A stretch of DNA of 64,000 nt. Origin: Micromonospora violae (GTDB taxonomy: Bacteria > Actinomycetota > Actinomycetes > Mycobacteriales > Micromonosporaceae). Shown here in pieces: positions 42,812 to 51,159 of this stretch (positions are counted from its first letter, which is position 1; every line of letters begins with the position of its first letter). The DNA lies in contig NZ_SHKK01000001.1 in the NCBI RefSeq assembly GCF_004217135.1, positions 744,001 to 808,000 on the forward strand, written 5' to 3'. The notes below the pieces were generated by a model. The model made no database searches and had not been told where the DNA came from. It saw only the letters and a list, made by a program, of their open reading frames with translations. A program made the translations under genes and the position numbers.

Positions 42812-43438
42812 TTGCTCATCGCCGACGAGTTCTTCCTGATCGCGCACAACGACAGTCGCGGTAAGGCCAAACTGCACCCGGCGGCGACCGGGCTCGGGCT
42901 CGCTGGCGGCCTCCTCGGCGAACTGATCCTTTATGGACACATCACCGTGCTGGCCGGGCAGATCACCGTCATCGACCGGCGCCCGCCGGCCGACGCCCTG
43001 GCGCACACCGTGCTGGACCAGTTGGTCGGCGAACCCCATCACCAGGAGCTGCGGACCTGGCTCAGCTTCCTGGCGCAGAGCGCGACGACCTCGGTGGGGG
43101 AGCGGCTGGCCCGTGCCGGGGTGCTGCGCCGCCAGGAGAGCCGCCGGCTGCTGCGTACCACCGTCAGCTACCTGCCGATCGACCTCAACGCGGTGGCCTG
43201 GCCGGCCACCCGACTGCGGGCCCTGCTGGACCGGCCGGACCCACCGGGCGTGCCGGACGCCCTGCTGCTGGGCCTGGTCGTGGCCGCGGGCCTGACCCGG
43301 GAGGTGCTGTGGAGCGCCGGCCCCCGGGCGCATCACCGGTTGAACGTCCTCCTTCCCGCGTTGCCGGCCCCGCTCAAGGAACTCGTCGGGCACACCGAGG
43401 CCGCCGTCGGCGCCGCCGTGCTGCGCGGCATCCCCTGA
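42812..43438 (+). CDS. GPP34 (GOLPH3-like) family protein
   Basis: 208-residue protein of the GPP34 family, mainly helical. ADEFFLIAHNDSRGKAKLHP is the opening; LGLAGGLLGELILYGHITV and LWSAGPRAHHRLN follow. In eukaryotes GOLPH3 binds PI4P; the bacterial members are unexplained and abundant in actinobacteria. The start is TTG 42812 behind GGGAGGA; no in-frame ATG or GTG is better. It lies 48 bp before an amino-acid permease gene. Confidence 0.85.
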   Translation: MLIADEFFLIAHNDSRGKAKLHPAATGLGLAGGLLGELILYGHITVLAGQITVIDRRPPADALAHTVLDQLVGEPHHQELRTWLSFLAQSATTSVGERLARAGVLRRQESRRLLRTTVSYLPIDLNAVAWPATRLRALLDRPDPPGVPDALLLGLVVAAGLTREVLWSAGPRAHHRLNVLLPALPAPLKELVGHTEAAVGAAVLRGIP

Positions 43439-43486
43439 CCCCCCTGGTAACCCCCAACCCTCCCCTCGACCAATCGGAGTAGTCGT

Positions 43487-44998
43487 ATGCCCCCGACATC
43501 GACAAGCGACCGACCCAGCAACGTCTCTGAAGCCCTGGCCCGAGGTCGCCTCGGCATCCCCTCGGTGATCTTCTTCGTCCTCTCCGCCGCCGCGCCGCTG
43601 ACCGTGGTGGCCGGCGTCGTCACCACCGGCTACGGCGTCATCGGGGTGACCGGAATCCCGCTGGCCTTCCTGCTGATCGCCGCGGTGCTGGCGCTCTTCG
43701 CGGTGGGTTACGTGGCGATGTCCCGCCGGGTGGAGAACGCCGGCGCCTTCTACGCGTACGTCTCCCGTGGCCTCGGTCGACCGGCTGGCGTGGGCGCCGC
43801 CTGGGTCGCGCTGATCGCGTACAACGCGTTGCAGGTCGGTCTGTACGGCACCATCGGCGCGGCGGCCCAGCCGGTGCTCGACCGGATCTTCGGCGGGCAC
43901 CCGCCCTGGTTCGTCGTGGCCCTGGTGGCGTGGGCGTTGGTCGGCCTGCTCGGCCTGCTCCGGGTCGACCTGAACGGCATGGTCCTGGCCGCGCTGCTGA
44001 TCGCCGAAATCGTGGTGGTCCTCATCTTCGACCTGGGACAGCTCGGCAACCCGGCCGACGGGCAGATTAGCTTCGCCTCGTTCTCGCCGGACAACCTCTT
44101 CGTGCCGGGCGTCGGCGCGGTGCTGGTGCTGGCCGTCCTCGGCTTCGTCGGTTTCGAGTCGGCGGTGGTCTTCAGCGAGGAGAGCAAGGACCCGAAGCGG
44201 ACGGTGCCGCTGGCCACCTACCTCTCGGTGGCGATCATCGCCGGGGTGTACGCGCTGTCGTCCTGGACCATGACGGTCGCCGTCGGGCAGGACCGGATCG
44301 TCGCCGAGGCCGGCGAGCAGAGCATCGAACTGATCTTCAACCTGGCCGCCGCGCACCTCGGCAACACCGCGGTCACCATCGGGCAGGTGCTCTTCCTGAC
44401 CTCGGTGCTGGCCGCGATGATCTCCTTCCACAACACCACGGCGCGCTACACGTTCGCACTCGGTCGGGAGCGCGTGCTGCCGGCGGTGTTCGGGCAGACC
44501 TCGGCCCGGACCGGGGCGCCGCGCGCCGCCTCGGTGGCGCAGAGCATCCTCGGGCTGCTGGTCATCCTGCTGTACGCCGTCAACGGCTGGGACCCGGTGG
44601 TCCAGCTGTTCTTCTGGATCGGCACCACCGGCGGCTTCGGTGTCCTGCTGCTGATCGCGACCACCTCGGTCGCGGTGATCGCCTACTTCGCCCGCTCCGC
44701 CGGCGGCGAGAACCTCTGGCGACGGGCCATCGCACCCGGCCTGGCCACCATCGCGCTCTTCGTGATCATCTGGTTGGCCGTGTCGAACTTCGCCAACCTG
44801 CTCGGTGTCGCGCCGGACTCCACCCTGCGCTGGGCGCTGCCCGCCGCGTACCCGATCGCCGCCCTGCTGGGCATCGGCTGGGCCCTGCTGCTGCGCAGCA
44901 ACCGACCCGACACGTACGCCCGGATCGGCCTGGGCGCGGCGAGCGCCGCCGCCGCGGTCAAGCCGGCGGAGCCGGCCGCCGTGGAGGTGACCCGATGA
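43487..44998 (+). CDS. APC family amino-acid permease
   Basis: 503-residue transporter of the amino acid-polyamine-organocation class with 12 or more helices. Family features: VIFFVLSAAAPLTVVAG, GYVAMSRRVENAGAFYAYVSRGLG, and FVGFESAVVFSEESKDPKRTVP. The substrate is not readable from sequence. ATG 43487 with CGGAG in front. Its stop overlaps the next start by 4 bp (ATGA), so it is coupled to an acetyltransferase. Confidence 0.92.
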   Translation: MPPTSTSDRPSNVSEALARGRLGIPSVIFFVLSAAAPLTVVAGVVTTGYGVIGVTGIPLAFLLIAAVLALFAVGYVAMSRRVENAGAFYAYVSRGLGRPAGVGAAWVALIAYNALQVGLYGTIGAAAQPVLDRIFGGHPPWFVVALVAWALVGLLGLLRVDLNGMVLAALLIAEIVVVLIFDLGQLGNPADGQISFASFSPDNLFVPGVGAVLVLAVLGFVGFESAVVFSEESKDPKRTVPLATYLSVAIIAGVYALSSWTMTVAVGQDRIVAEAGEQSIELIFNLAAAHLGNTAVTIGQVLFLTSVLAAMISFHNTTARYTFALGRERVLPAVFGQTSARTGAPRAASVAQSILGLLVILLYAVNGWDPVVQLFFWIGTTGGFGVLLLIATTSVAVIAYFARSAGGENLWRRAIAPGLATIALFVIIWLAVSNFANLLGVAPDSTLRWALPAAYPIAALLGIGWALLLRSNRPDTYARIGLGAASAAAAVKPAEPAAVEVTR

Positions 44999-45585
44999 GC
45001 GTGGTCATCGAGCGGCTCGGACCGGAGGAGACCTCCCTCGTGGCGGGTCGGATCGCCGAGGCGTTCACCGTCCTGGAGGTGACGAAGTGGCTGGTCCCGG
45101 ACGCGAGCAAGCGGGAGGCCGTGCTGGCCGGGGACTTCGAGATCCTGGTCGGACACGCGATGCGACACGGCATGGTCCACGCCACGGCGGACCGGGCCTC
45201 GGTCGCGGTCTGGTTTCCGTCGGTCGGCGAGCCGGCGCCGCCGCCGGCCGACTACGACGCCCGACTGGCCGCCGCCTGCGGCGACTGGACCGACCGGTTC
45301 CAGTACCTCGACGAGCTGTTCGCGGCGAACCACCCGCATCCGGATCACCACCACCTCGCGTTCCTGGCGACCCGGCCCGACCGGCAGGGGCAGGGGCTGG
45401 GTACCGCGCTGATGCGCCACCACCACGCCTGGCTGGACGCCAACCGGATGCCGGCGTACCTGGAGGCGAGCAGCCCGAGCAGCCGGGACCTGTACGCGAA
45501 GCACGGCTACGTGGCCGGCGAGCCGTTCCGGGTGCCCGACGGCACACCGTTCTGGCCGATGTGGCGGGAGCCGGTCGGCAACTGA
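44995..45585 (+). CDS. GNAT N-acetyltransferase
   Basis: 196-residue GCN5-related acetyltransferase. The acetyl-CoA loop reads HLAFLATRPDRQGQGLGTALMRHHH, with the R/Q-x-x-G-x-G/A pattern at RQGQGLG. The C-terminus EASSPSSRDLYAKHGYVAGEPFRV fits the family. Coupled to the upstream permease by an ATGA overlap, suggesting it acetylates the transported amine or amino acid; this is inference from context. Confidence 0.88.
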   Translation: MSVVIERLGPEETSLVAGRIAEAFTVLEVTKWLVPDASKREAVLAGDFEILVGHAMRHGMVHATADRASVAVWFPSVGEPAPPPADYDARLAAACGDWTDRFQYLDELFAANHPHPDHHHLAFLATRPDRQGQGLGTALMRHHHAWLDANRMPAYLEASSPSSRDLYAKHGYVAGEPFRVPDGTPFWPMWREPVGN

Positions 45586-45633
45586 TCAGGCCGGCCGGGT
45601 CGACGCGACCCCGCCGGTAGGCGTCACGGTCCG

Positions 45634-45657
45634 CGCTGTCACGCGGATGTGACAGCG
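45634..45657. terminator. Hairpin 1 between acetyltransferase and sigma genes
   Basis: Perfect 9-bp stem CGCTGTCAC / GTGACAGCG, 6-nt loop. Confidence 0.55.
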
Positions 45658-45662
45658 CCGAC

Positions 45663-45704
45663 GTGCGGGAGGGACCGGGTCTGTCGACCCGGCCCCTCCC
45701 GCAC
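45663..45704. terminator. Hairpin 2 between acetyltransferase and sigma genes
   Basis: Stem GTGCGGGAGGG-A-CCGGGT pairs with ACCCGG-C-CCCTCCCGCAC, 17 pairs with one mismatch, loop CTGTCG. It lies 9 bp from the sigma-factor stop and serves both convergent genes. Confidence 0.7.
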
Positions 45705-45713
45705 GCGTATTGG

Positions 45714-46538
45714 TCAGCAGGTGCCGTCGAGCTGGCCACGCAGCTTGGTCAGCGCCCGGGTCAGCAGCCGGGAGACGTGCATCTGCGAGACGCCGATCTG
45801 CTCGGCGATCTGCGACTGGGTCAGGTTGCCGTAGAAGCGCAGGGTGAGGATCTTCTGCTCGCGCTCGTCGAGGGTGGCCAGCGCGGGGCCGAGTGCGACC
45901 CGCAGCTCGGCCAGCTCGAACTCGCTGTCCTCGCCGCCGAGCATGTCGCCCAGCTCGGTGGCGCGCTCGCCGTCGCCGGTCGGGGTGGACAGCGACACCG
46001 CGTTGTACGCGCGGGCGCCTTCCAGGCCCTCCAGCACCTCCTCCTCGGTGAGCTTGAGGTGCGCGGCGATGTCGGCGACCGTCGGCGAGCGGCCCAGCGT
46101 CTGCAGGAGCGAGCTGTTGGCGTCGGAGATGGCCAGCCGCAGCTCCTGGAGCCGGCGGGGCACCCGGATGTCCCAGGTGCGGTCGCGGAAGTGCCGCTTG
46201 AGCTCGCCGATGATGGTGGGGATCGCGTAACCGGCGAAGTCGACACCGCGCGAGGGGTCGAACTTGTCGATGGCCTTGATCAGGCCGATCGCGGCGGTCT
46301 GCGCCAGGTCGTCGTTCGGCTCGCCGCGCCCGCTGTAGCGGTGGGCCAGGTGGTTGGCGAGCGGCAGCCAGGCCTCGATCGCGCGGTCCCGCAGCGCGGG
46401 GCGCGACGGGTGGTTGGCGGGCAGCGCGGCCATCGCGTTGAGCAGGTCGGCGGCGCTGTCGGTGAGCGCGCGGGGGTCGAGCTTGGTGCTGGCCTTGACG
46501 GCGGTGCTCGGCTGCTCGGTGATCGTTGGCGCGGTCAT
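45714..46538 (-). CDS. RNA polymerase sigma factor, SigB/SigF group
   Basis: 274-residue sigma-70 family protein of the stress/sporulation (SigB/F/G) group. Region 2: NDDLAQTAAIGLIKAIDKFDPSRGVDFAGYAIPTIIGELKRHFRD (shown in parts), region 3 around 145-200, and region 4 with LDEREQKILTLRFYGNLTQSQIAEQIGVSQMHVSRLL. ATG 46538 has GGGAGG six bases before; a 63-bp longer start lacks this. Activity of such factors is usually set by RsbW-type anti-sigma proteins and SpoIIE-type phosphatases; one such phosphatase lies 15 kb away. Confidence 0.93.
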   Translation of the reverse strand: MTAPTITEQPSTAVKASTKLDPRALTDSAADLLNAMAALPANHPSRPALRDRAIEAWLPLANHLAHRYSGRGEPNDDLAQTAAIGLIKAIDKFDPSRGVDFAGYAIPTIIGELKRHFRDRTWDIRVPRRLQELRLAISDANSSLLQTLGRSPTVADIAAHLKLTEEEVLEGLEGARAYNAVSLSTPTGDGERATELGDMLGGEDSEFELAELRVALGPALATLDEREQKILTLRFYGNLTQSQIAEQIGVSQMHVSRLLTRALTKLRGQLDGTC

Positions 46539-46905
46539 GGGTGGTCCTCCCTGCACCTCGTCCGCGGACAAAAAAGCGTGACGCTTCGGTTTAGCTCCCA
46601 ATGGGCCGTTCGGGAGTCACCTTAACCTGATCGTCTCCTCAAAATCTAGCCGAAAGGCTGATGTACTTAAGGGGTGTTCGGCTACAAAGCAGGCAATCGG
46701 TGCGGAATCTGAGACGGTTGTGAGGATCCTTACCCGCACTTTCCGCACATCCGGTCGTCCAGCCGCTGCCACCGATCGGCCCCGGTGTCACGTCGACCGG
46801 TCAACATGAAATCCGACAAGTCGGCAGGAGTGTCGACTATCCGTCCTTGTCCCGCTGGCGGGACTGGCCGTAGCGTCGCGTGTACACACCCGGTTCGGAG
46901 GCACC
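46539..46905. other. Intergenic region, 367 bp, divergent regulatory region of the sigma gene
   Basis: No gene seen. In the sigma gene's leader (minus strand) AAGCG-TCA-CGCTTTTTT (46569-46586) is a weak hairpin with a T-run, about 30 bp before the start codon, attenuator-like. A second small hairpin with a GAAA loop (AGCC-GAAA-GGCT) is at 46648-46659. Toward the plus-strand gene, TTGTCC (46847-46852), 18 bp and TAGCGT (46871-46876) form a plausible promoter. The stretch is A+T-richer than its surroundings. Confidence 0.4.
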
Positions 46906-47655
46906 GTGCTCGATCCAGCCGCTCCCCAGCTCGTCGTGAACAGTCGCACCCTCTACTTCAGCTGGTTGCCGGCGGATCCCGACGCGGTCGCCGCCCTGGT
47001 GCCCCCGGGGCTCTGCCCCCGCCCTGACCGGCAGGTCTTCCTCAATCAGTACGTCGTCGACGACGAGACCCAGACCTCCGGCTTCGGGGCGTACTCGCTG
47101 ACCTATCTCGGCGTCTCGCTGCTCGGCGTCGACGCTCCCGGCGGCCTCAACCCGGGTGGCTGGTGGACCCACTACGTGGCCTCCAGCCGGCGGGTCCGTG
47201 AGTACGCCGTCGCCCGCGGCGCCCCGGTGCTCGCCGGGCGCACCCGGATCGAGGTGAACGGCGACGACCTGCTCTCCGAGACGGAGATCGACAGCACGCC
47301 GTTGATCAGGGCGCGGTGTCGGGTGGGGGAGACCGGCCATGTGATCAGCGCGGGGCACCACCGCTACTTCACCCGGCGCGACGGCCAACTGCTCAGCTCG
47401 GCCTACCCGTTCATCGCCGAGCCGGTCGCACCCTTCGAGATCGAGTCGGTGGAGTTCCTACAGCCCGGTCACCCGATCTACGCGCTGCGCCCGGCCAACC
47501 CGCTGACCATCGGCTTCGGCTACTACTCACCGCGCTCGTCGTTCGCCTACCCCGGCGGGCTGAGCGTGCACGCGGTGGCGGCGCCGGAGCCGACCCGACC
47601 GCTTCACCAGGTGCCGGCCAGCCTCGCCCGCAGCGGCCTGCCGTCCGGGTCGTAG
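46906..47655 (+). CDS. Acetoacetate decarboxylase-like protein
   Basis: 249-residue protein of the acetoacetate-decarboxylase-like fold. Segments: RTLYFSWLPADPDAVAALVPPGLCP near the start (as in ADC/DUF2071 families), LNQYVVDDETQTSGFGAYSLTYLG, and ETEIDSTPLIRARCRVG. The catalytic Lys of true decarboxylases is not obvious, so the activity is uncertain. GTG 46906 follows CGGAGG. Its 3' end overlaps the convergent phospholipase D gene by 52 bp. Confidence 0.72.
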   Translation: MLDPAAPQLVVNSRTLYFSWLPADPDAVAALVPPGLCPRPDRQVFLNQYVVDDETQTSGFGAYSLTYLGVSLLGVDAPGGLNPGGWWTHYVASSRRVREYAVARGAPVLAGRTRIEVNGDDLLSETEIDSTPLIRARCRVGETGHVISAGHHRYFTRRDGQLLSSAYPFIAEPVAPFEIESVEFLQPGHPIYALRPANPLTIGFGYYSPRSSFAYPGGLSVHAVAAPEPTRPLHQVPASLARSGLPSGS

Positions 47656-49193
47656 ACCAGCCGGTACACCGGTAGCGCCCAGGCCCGGGTGTACCACGGC
47701 AGCCGCTCGGGGCGGTGCGGGCGCAGCCGCCCGGGTGGGCGTTCCCCCCGCTGGCCGTCGTCGTACCACCGCTGGAGCGCGTCGGCGGCGGCGGTGACAG
47801 CCGCGACGGCGTCCGCCGGGTCCAGCAGGTCGGCGTCGTCCGCGCCGTCCGGATCACGGTCCAGGTGCTCGCGCCACAGCCGCAGTCGCAGGTCCCGGGC
47901 GAAGCTGCGCGCGCCGTCACCCTGCCCGGCCGGGTCGGTGGGCTCCCGCTGGTCCAGCGTGTCGTCGAGCACCGCGCAGGACAACTCGCTGTCGTGCGTC
48001 CAGGACCGCCGGTTGAAGTTGTCGCTGCCCACACTGGCCCAGACGTCGTCGACCACGCACACCTTCGCGTGCACGTAGACCGGGTCACCGGCGTGGTTCT
48101 CCACGTCGAACACGTGCACCCGGTCCGGTGCGGCCTGTTCACACAGCGACAGCGCCTGCTCACGGCCGACCATGTTCGGCGGCAACGCCAGCCTGCCGTC
48201 CACGTCCGGGTGGCGGGGGACGACGGCGATCAGGTGCAGGTCCGGGTTGTCCCGCAGCGCCTGCGCGAACAGGTCCGCGACCTCGGCCGACCAGAGGTAC
48301 TGGTCCTCCAGGTAGATGAGTCGGCGGGCACGGCGGACCGCCTTGGTGTAGCCCCGGGCCACGGTCCGCTCCCCGTCCGGTGCGAACGAGTAGCGGGGAC
48401 GGACGGCGGGGTAGGTGCGCAGCACCTGGATCTGGTGCGGACCGCAGGGTGGCGGATCCGGCGGCTGTTCGGGTAACGGGTCGGGGTGCAGGTCTGAGCC
48501 GCGCAGCCGATCCCGCAGGTAGGCCATCGGGTTCTCCGAGTCCAGGGGCATCGGGTCGGTCCACCGTTCCCGGAACAGGGTGTCCAACGCGCCGACCACC
48601 GGACCGCGCACCGCGAGCTGTACGTCGTGCCAGGGCGGGTGGGTTCCGTACCGGGGGGACATCAGCACGGGTTGCCGGTCGCCGCGGTGCGCGGCGTCGT
48701 CACGGCGGCTGTGGCACAGGTCGATCCCGCCGGCGAAGGCCACGTCCCGCTCGGGCGCGCCCCGGTGCCGCAGCACCACGAGCTTCTGATGATGCGAGCC
48801 ACCGCGCCGGACCCGTTGGTCCAGCAGCACCTCTCCACCGGCGGCCGAGATCGTCTCGCCGAGGTCGCGGTTCTCCGCCTCGCTGTAGGCCAGCACGTCG
48901 AGGTGCGAACGCCAGATCAACCCCTTGACCACCACGCCGCGCTGCGCGGCCTGGGCGAAGAGTTGGGCCACGGTCGGACCGTCCGGGCGTAGCCGCTGGT
49001 CCGGGTCACCCCGCCAGTCGGTGAAGAACAGGTGATCGCCGGAGCCCAGGGCCTCGACCTCCGCCACCAGCCGATCGAAGTACGCGGCACCGTGAATCAA
49101 CGGCTCGGCGAGGTTTCCCGTCGTCCATACGGGTATCCCAGAGACCGGGTTGGCGCGTTCCTCCGCGGTGAGAAACCAGTCCTGCAACGGCAC
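47604..49193 (-). CDS. Phospholipase D-like protein
   Basis: 529-residue cytoplasmic-looking PLD-superfamily protein (no signal peptide). Second HKD motif is complete: VHAKVCVVDDVWASVGSDN. The first reads SHHQKLVVLRHRG, where the last Asp of HxKx4D is not in place. Likely phosphodiesterase or transphosphatidylase on phospholipids. GTG 49193, followed by MPLQDWFLTAEER. Its last 52 bp overlap, in opposite orientation, the end of the decarboxylase-like gene. Confidence 0.86.
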   Translation of the reverse strand: MPLQDWFLTAEERANPVSGIPVWTTGNLAEPLIHGAAYFDRLVAEVEALGSGDHLFFTDWRGDPDQRLRPDGPTVAQLFAQAAQRGVVVKGLIWRSHLDVLAYSEAENRDLGETISAAGGEVLLDQRVRRGGSHHQKLVVLRHRGAPERDVAFAGGIDLCHSRRDDAAHRGDRQPVLMSPRYGTHPPWHDVQLAVRGPVVGALDTLFRERWTDPMPLDSENPMAYLRDRLRGSDLHPDPLPEQPPDPPPCGPHQIQVLRTYPAVRPRYSFAPDGERTVARGYTKAVRRARRLIYLEDQYLWSAEVADLFAQALRDNPDLHLIAVVPRHPDVDGRLALPPNMVGREQALSLCEQAAPDRVHVFDVENHAGDPVYVHAKVCVVDDVWASVGSDNFNRRSWTHDSELSCAVLDDTLDQREPTDPAGQGDGARSFARDLRLRLWREHLDRDPDGADDADLLDPADAVAAVTAAADALQRWYDDGQRGERPPGRLRPHRPERLPWYTRAWALPVYRLVYDPDGRPLRARLAGTW

Positions 49194-49328
49194 CGTCAGC
49201 CCTCCCGGAGGTCGGCAACGTCCTCACGGTAGGACCCCCGACGCGGGTCCGCACGCCAGGGCGACCGTGACCGGCGACCTGGCCACCGCCAGCGGAAGTG
49301 ACGCGACAACAGCCGAGGAGGCCACACC

Positions 49329-49457
49329 ATGCCCCGCGACACGACGAACCCCGTGACCGAGAACCGCGAGCCGGCGGTGGAGAGCGAACGGGGTGCGCTG
49401 GTAGCGGTGTTGGTGATGGTGATTCTGGGCGTCGCCGGGATTTTTGCGGTCTCCTGA
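49329..49457 (+). CDS. Small membrane protein, 42 aa
   Basis: Begins MPRDTTNPVTENREP and has one hydrophobic helix (about residues 24-41, LVAVLVMVILGVAGIFAV), ending almost at the membrane. GAGGAGG lies seven bases before the ATG. No family known to me. It stands alone between the divergent PLD gene and the terminator that follows. Confidence 0.7.
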   Translation: MPRDTTNPVTENREPAVESERGALVAVLVMVILGVAGIFAVS

Positions 49458-49460
49458 GGC

Positions 49461-49500
49461 GGCGCCGACGCCTCCGGGGTGAACCGGGGGCGTCGGCGCC
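49461..49500. terminator. Hairpin between the 42-aa gene and pirin gene
   Basis: Perfect 12-bp stem GGCGCCGACGCC / GGCGTCGGCGCC, 16-nt loop, 4 bp after the 42-aa stop; usable by both strands. Confidence 0.7.
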
Positions 49501-49521
49501 GACCTCAGCGCTCGACCGTGG

Positions 49522-50508
49522 TCAGGGCCGAGTGCCCTGGCCGCCGGTGTGCGGCAGCCGCTCGGCGGGAATCACACCGAGCCGGCCGGCCTGGAAGTCC
49601 TCGAACGCCTGGAGCAACTCGTCGCGGGTGTTCATCACGAACGGGCCGTACTGTGCCACCGGCTCCCGGATCGGCTGCCCACCCATGATGTAGAGGTCCA
49701 GAGCCGGGGTGTTGCTGTCCTGCGCGGTGTCGGCGCTGAACCGCAGCGCGTCACCCCGCCCGTGCACCGCGAGCTGGCCGGTCCGCACCGGCCGCCGGTC
49801 GACGCCGACCGTGCCGCGACCGCCCAGCACGTACACCAGGGCGTTGAAGTCGGGTCGCCAGGGCAGGTCGACCTGCGCGCCCGGCTGCACCGTGACGTGC
49901 GTGATGGTGATCGGGGTGAAGGTCGAACCCGGGCCACGGTGCCCGGCGACCTCACCGGCGATGACGCGGATCAGCGCGCCGCCGTCGGGCGTGGTGAGCA
50001 GCGCCGACTCCCGACCCCGGATGTCCTGGTATCGGGGTGGGTTCATCTTGGCCGAGCGGGGCAGGTTGACCCACAGTTGGGTGCCGTGGAAGAGGCCGCC
50101 GCTCAGCACCAGGTGCTCCGGCGGCGCTTCGATGTGCAGCAGGCCGCTGCCCGCCGTCATCCACTGGGTGTCGCCGTCGGTGATGGTGCCCCCACCGCCG
50201 TTGGAGTCCTGGTGGTCGAAGACGCCGTCGATGATGTACGTGACGGTCTCGAAGCCGCGGTGCGGGTGCCACGGGGTGCCTTTTGGCTCGCCCGGCGCGT
50301 AGTCGACCTCACCCATCTGGTCGAGGTGGATGAACGGGTCCAGGTCGGTGGTCGACACCCCGGCGAAGGCGCGACGGACCGGGAAGCCCTCACCCTCGAA
50401 GCCGCTGGGCGCGGTGGTCACCGTGCGGACCGTGCGGATCGTGGCGGCCTCGTCGAGTCGAGGCAGGCGGGGAAGGACGAGAACGTTGTCGACGGTGATC
50501 GCGGGCAT
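49522..50508 (-). CDS. Pirin family protein (bicupin)
   Basis: 328-residue pirin. The N-terminal cupin holds the metal site: WHPHRGFETVTYI and GLLHIEAPPEH, with His/His/His/Glu ligands. The second cupin (about 180-300) is degenerate. Pirins act as iron-dependent quercetinase-like oxygenases or regulators. ATG 50508 has AGGAG eight bases before. It follows the MarR gene by 11 bp, and the two are probably cotranscribed. Confidence 0.9.
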   Translation of the reverse strand: MPAITVDNVLVLPRLPRLDEAATIRTVRTVTTAPSGFEGEGFPVRRAFAGVSTTDLDPFIHLDQMGEVDYAPGEPKGTPWHPHRGFETVTYIIDGVFDHQDSNGGGGTITDGDTQWMTAGSGLLHIEAPPEHLVLSGGLFHGTQLWVNLPRSAKMNPPRYQDIRGRESALLTTPDGGALIRVIAGEVAGHRGPGSTFTPITITHVTVQPGAQVDLPWRPDFNALVYVLGGRGTVGVDRRPVRTGQLAVHGRGDALRFSADTAQDSNTPALDLYIMGGQPIREPVAQYGPFVMNTRDELLQAFEDFQAGRLGVIPAERLPHTGGQGTRP

Positions 50509-50519
50509 GTCGATGGCTC

Positions 50520-51002
50520 CTAACGTGGGGCAGGGGTGGTCGAGCTGGCCTGCGATGCCCGCAGGCGCTCGCCGAGCCGGTCGAAGACCCGGGTGAGGCA
50601 GGCGACCTCGGCGTCGTCGAGGTCGTCCATCAGGTGGGTGCGTACCGACGCCAGGTGGTGGGGTGCGGCTTCCCGCAGGGCGAGCAGCCCGGCGGCGGTG
50701 AGCACCGCCTCGCTGCCGCGCCGGTCGTCCGGGCAGGGCTCCTTGCTGACCAGGCCACGGCGCTGCATGGAGGAGACCTGGTAGGTGAGGCGGCTGGGCG
50801 AGAAGATCAACCGGCTGGCCAGCTCGCCCATCCGGAGGCGCTGCCCGGGTGCCTCCGAGAGCAGGACCAGCACGTGGTAGTCGGCGAAGCTGAGGTCGCT
50901 GTCGACCCGCAGATCCTCCTCCAACTGGGTGTAGAGGCGCTGGCTGGCCTCGATGTAGGTCCGCCAGGCGGCCTCTCGGGTGCGGTCCAGGCTCTCGGTC
51001 AT
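50520..51002 (-). CDS. MarR family transcriptional regulator
   Basis: 160-residue winged-helix regulator. DNA-binding part: LRMGELASRLIFSPSRLTYQVSSMQRRGLVSKEPCPDDRRGSEAVLT, in parts, with the wing DDRRG. First gene of a MarR-pirin operon and likely to repress it; an A+T-rich stretch (51020-51052) upstream may carry the operator. ATG 51002 is preferred; ATG 51008 is two codons earlier. Confidence 0.9.
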   Translation of the reverse strand: MTESLDRTREAAWRTYIEASQRLYTQLEEDLRVDSDLSFADYHVLVLLSEAPGQRLRMGELASRLIFSPSRLTYQVSSMQRRGLVSKEPCPDDRRGSEAVLTAAGLLALREAAPHHLASVRTHLMDDLDDAEVACLTRVFDRLGERLRASQASSTTPAPR

Positions 51003-51159
51003 GCCCACGACAGTAGCACTCTTTCAAAATTTAACTAACGGGTTTGTTCGTTGCCTGGATCACTTCTCTACGCTCTACGGGTAGAGCCGTCCAACTTTGA
51101 ACAAAGTCTGCGGTAATTCGGCGGCGCGCAAGCCGTACGGTGTGCCAGACTCCGGCCTC

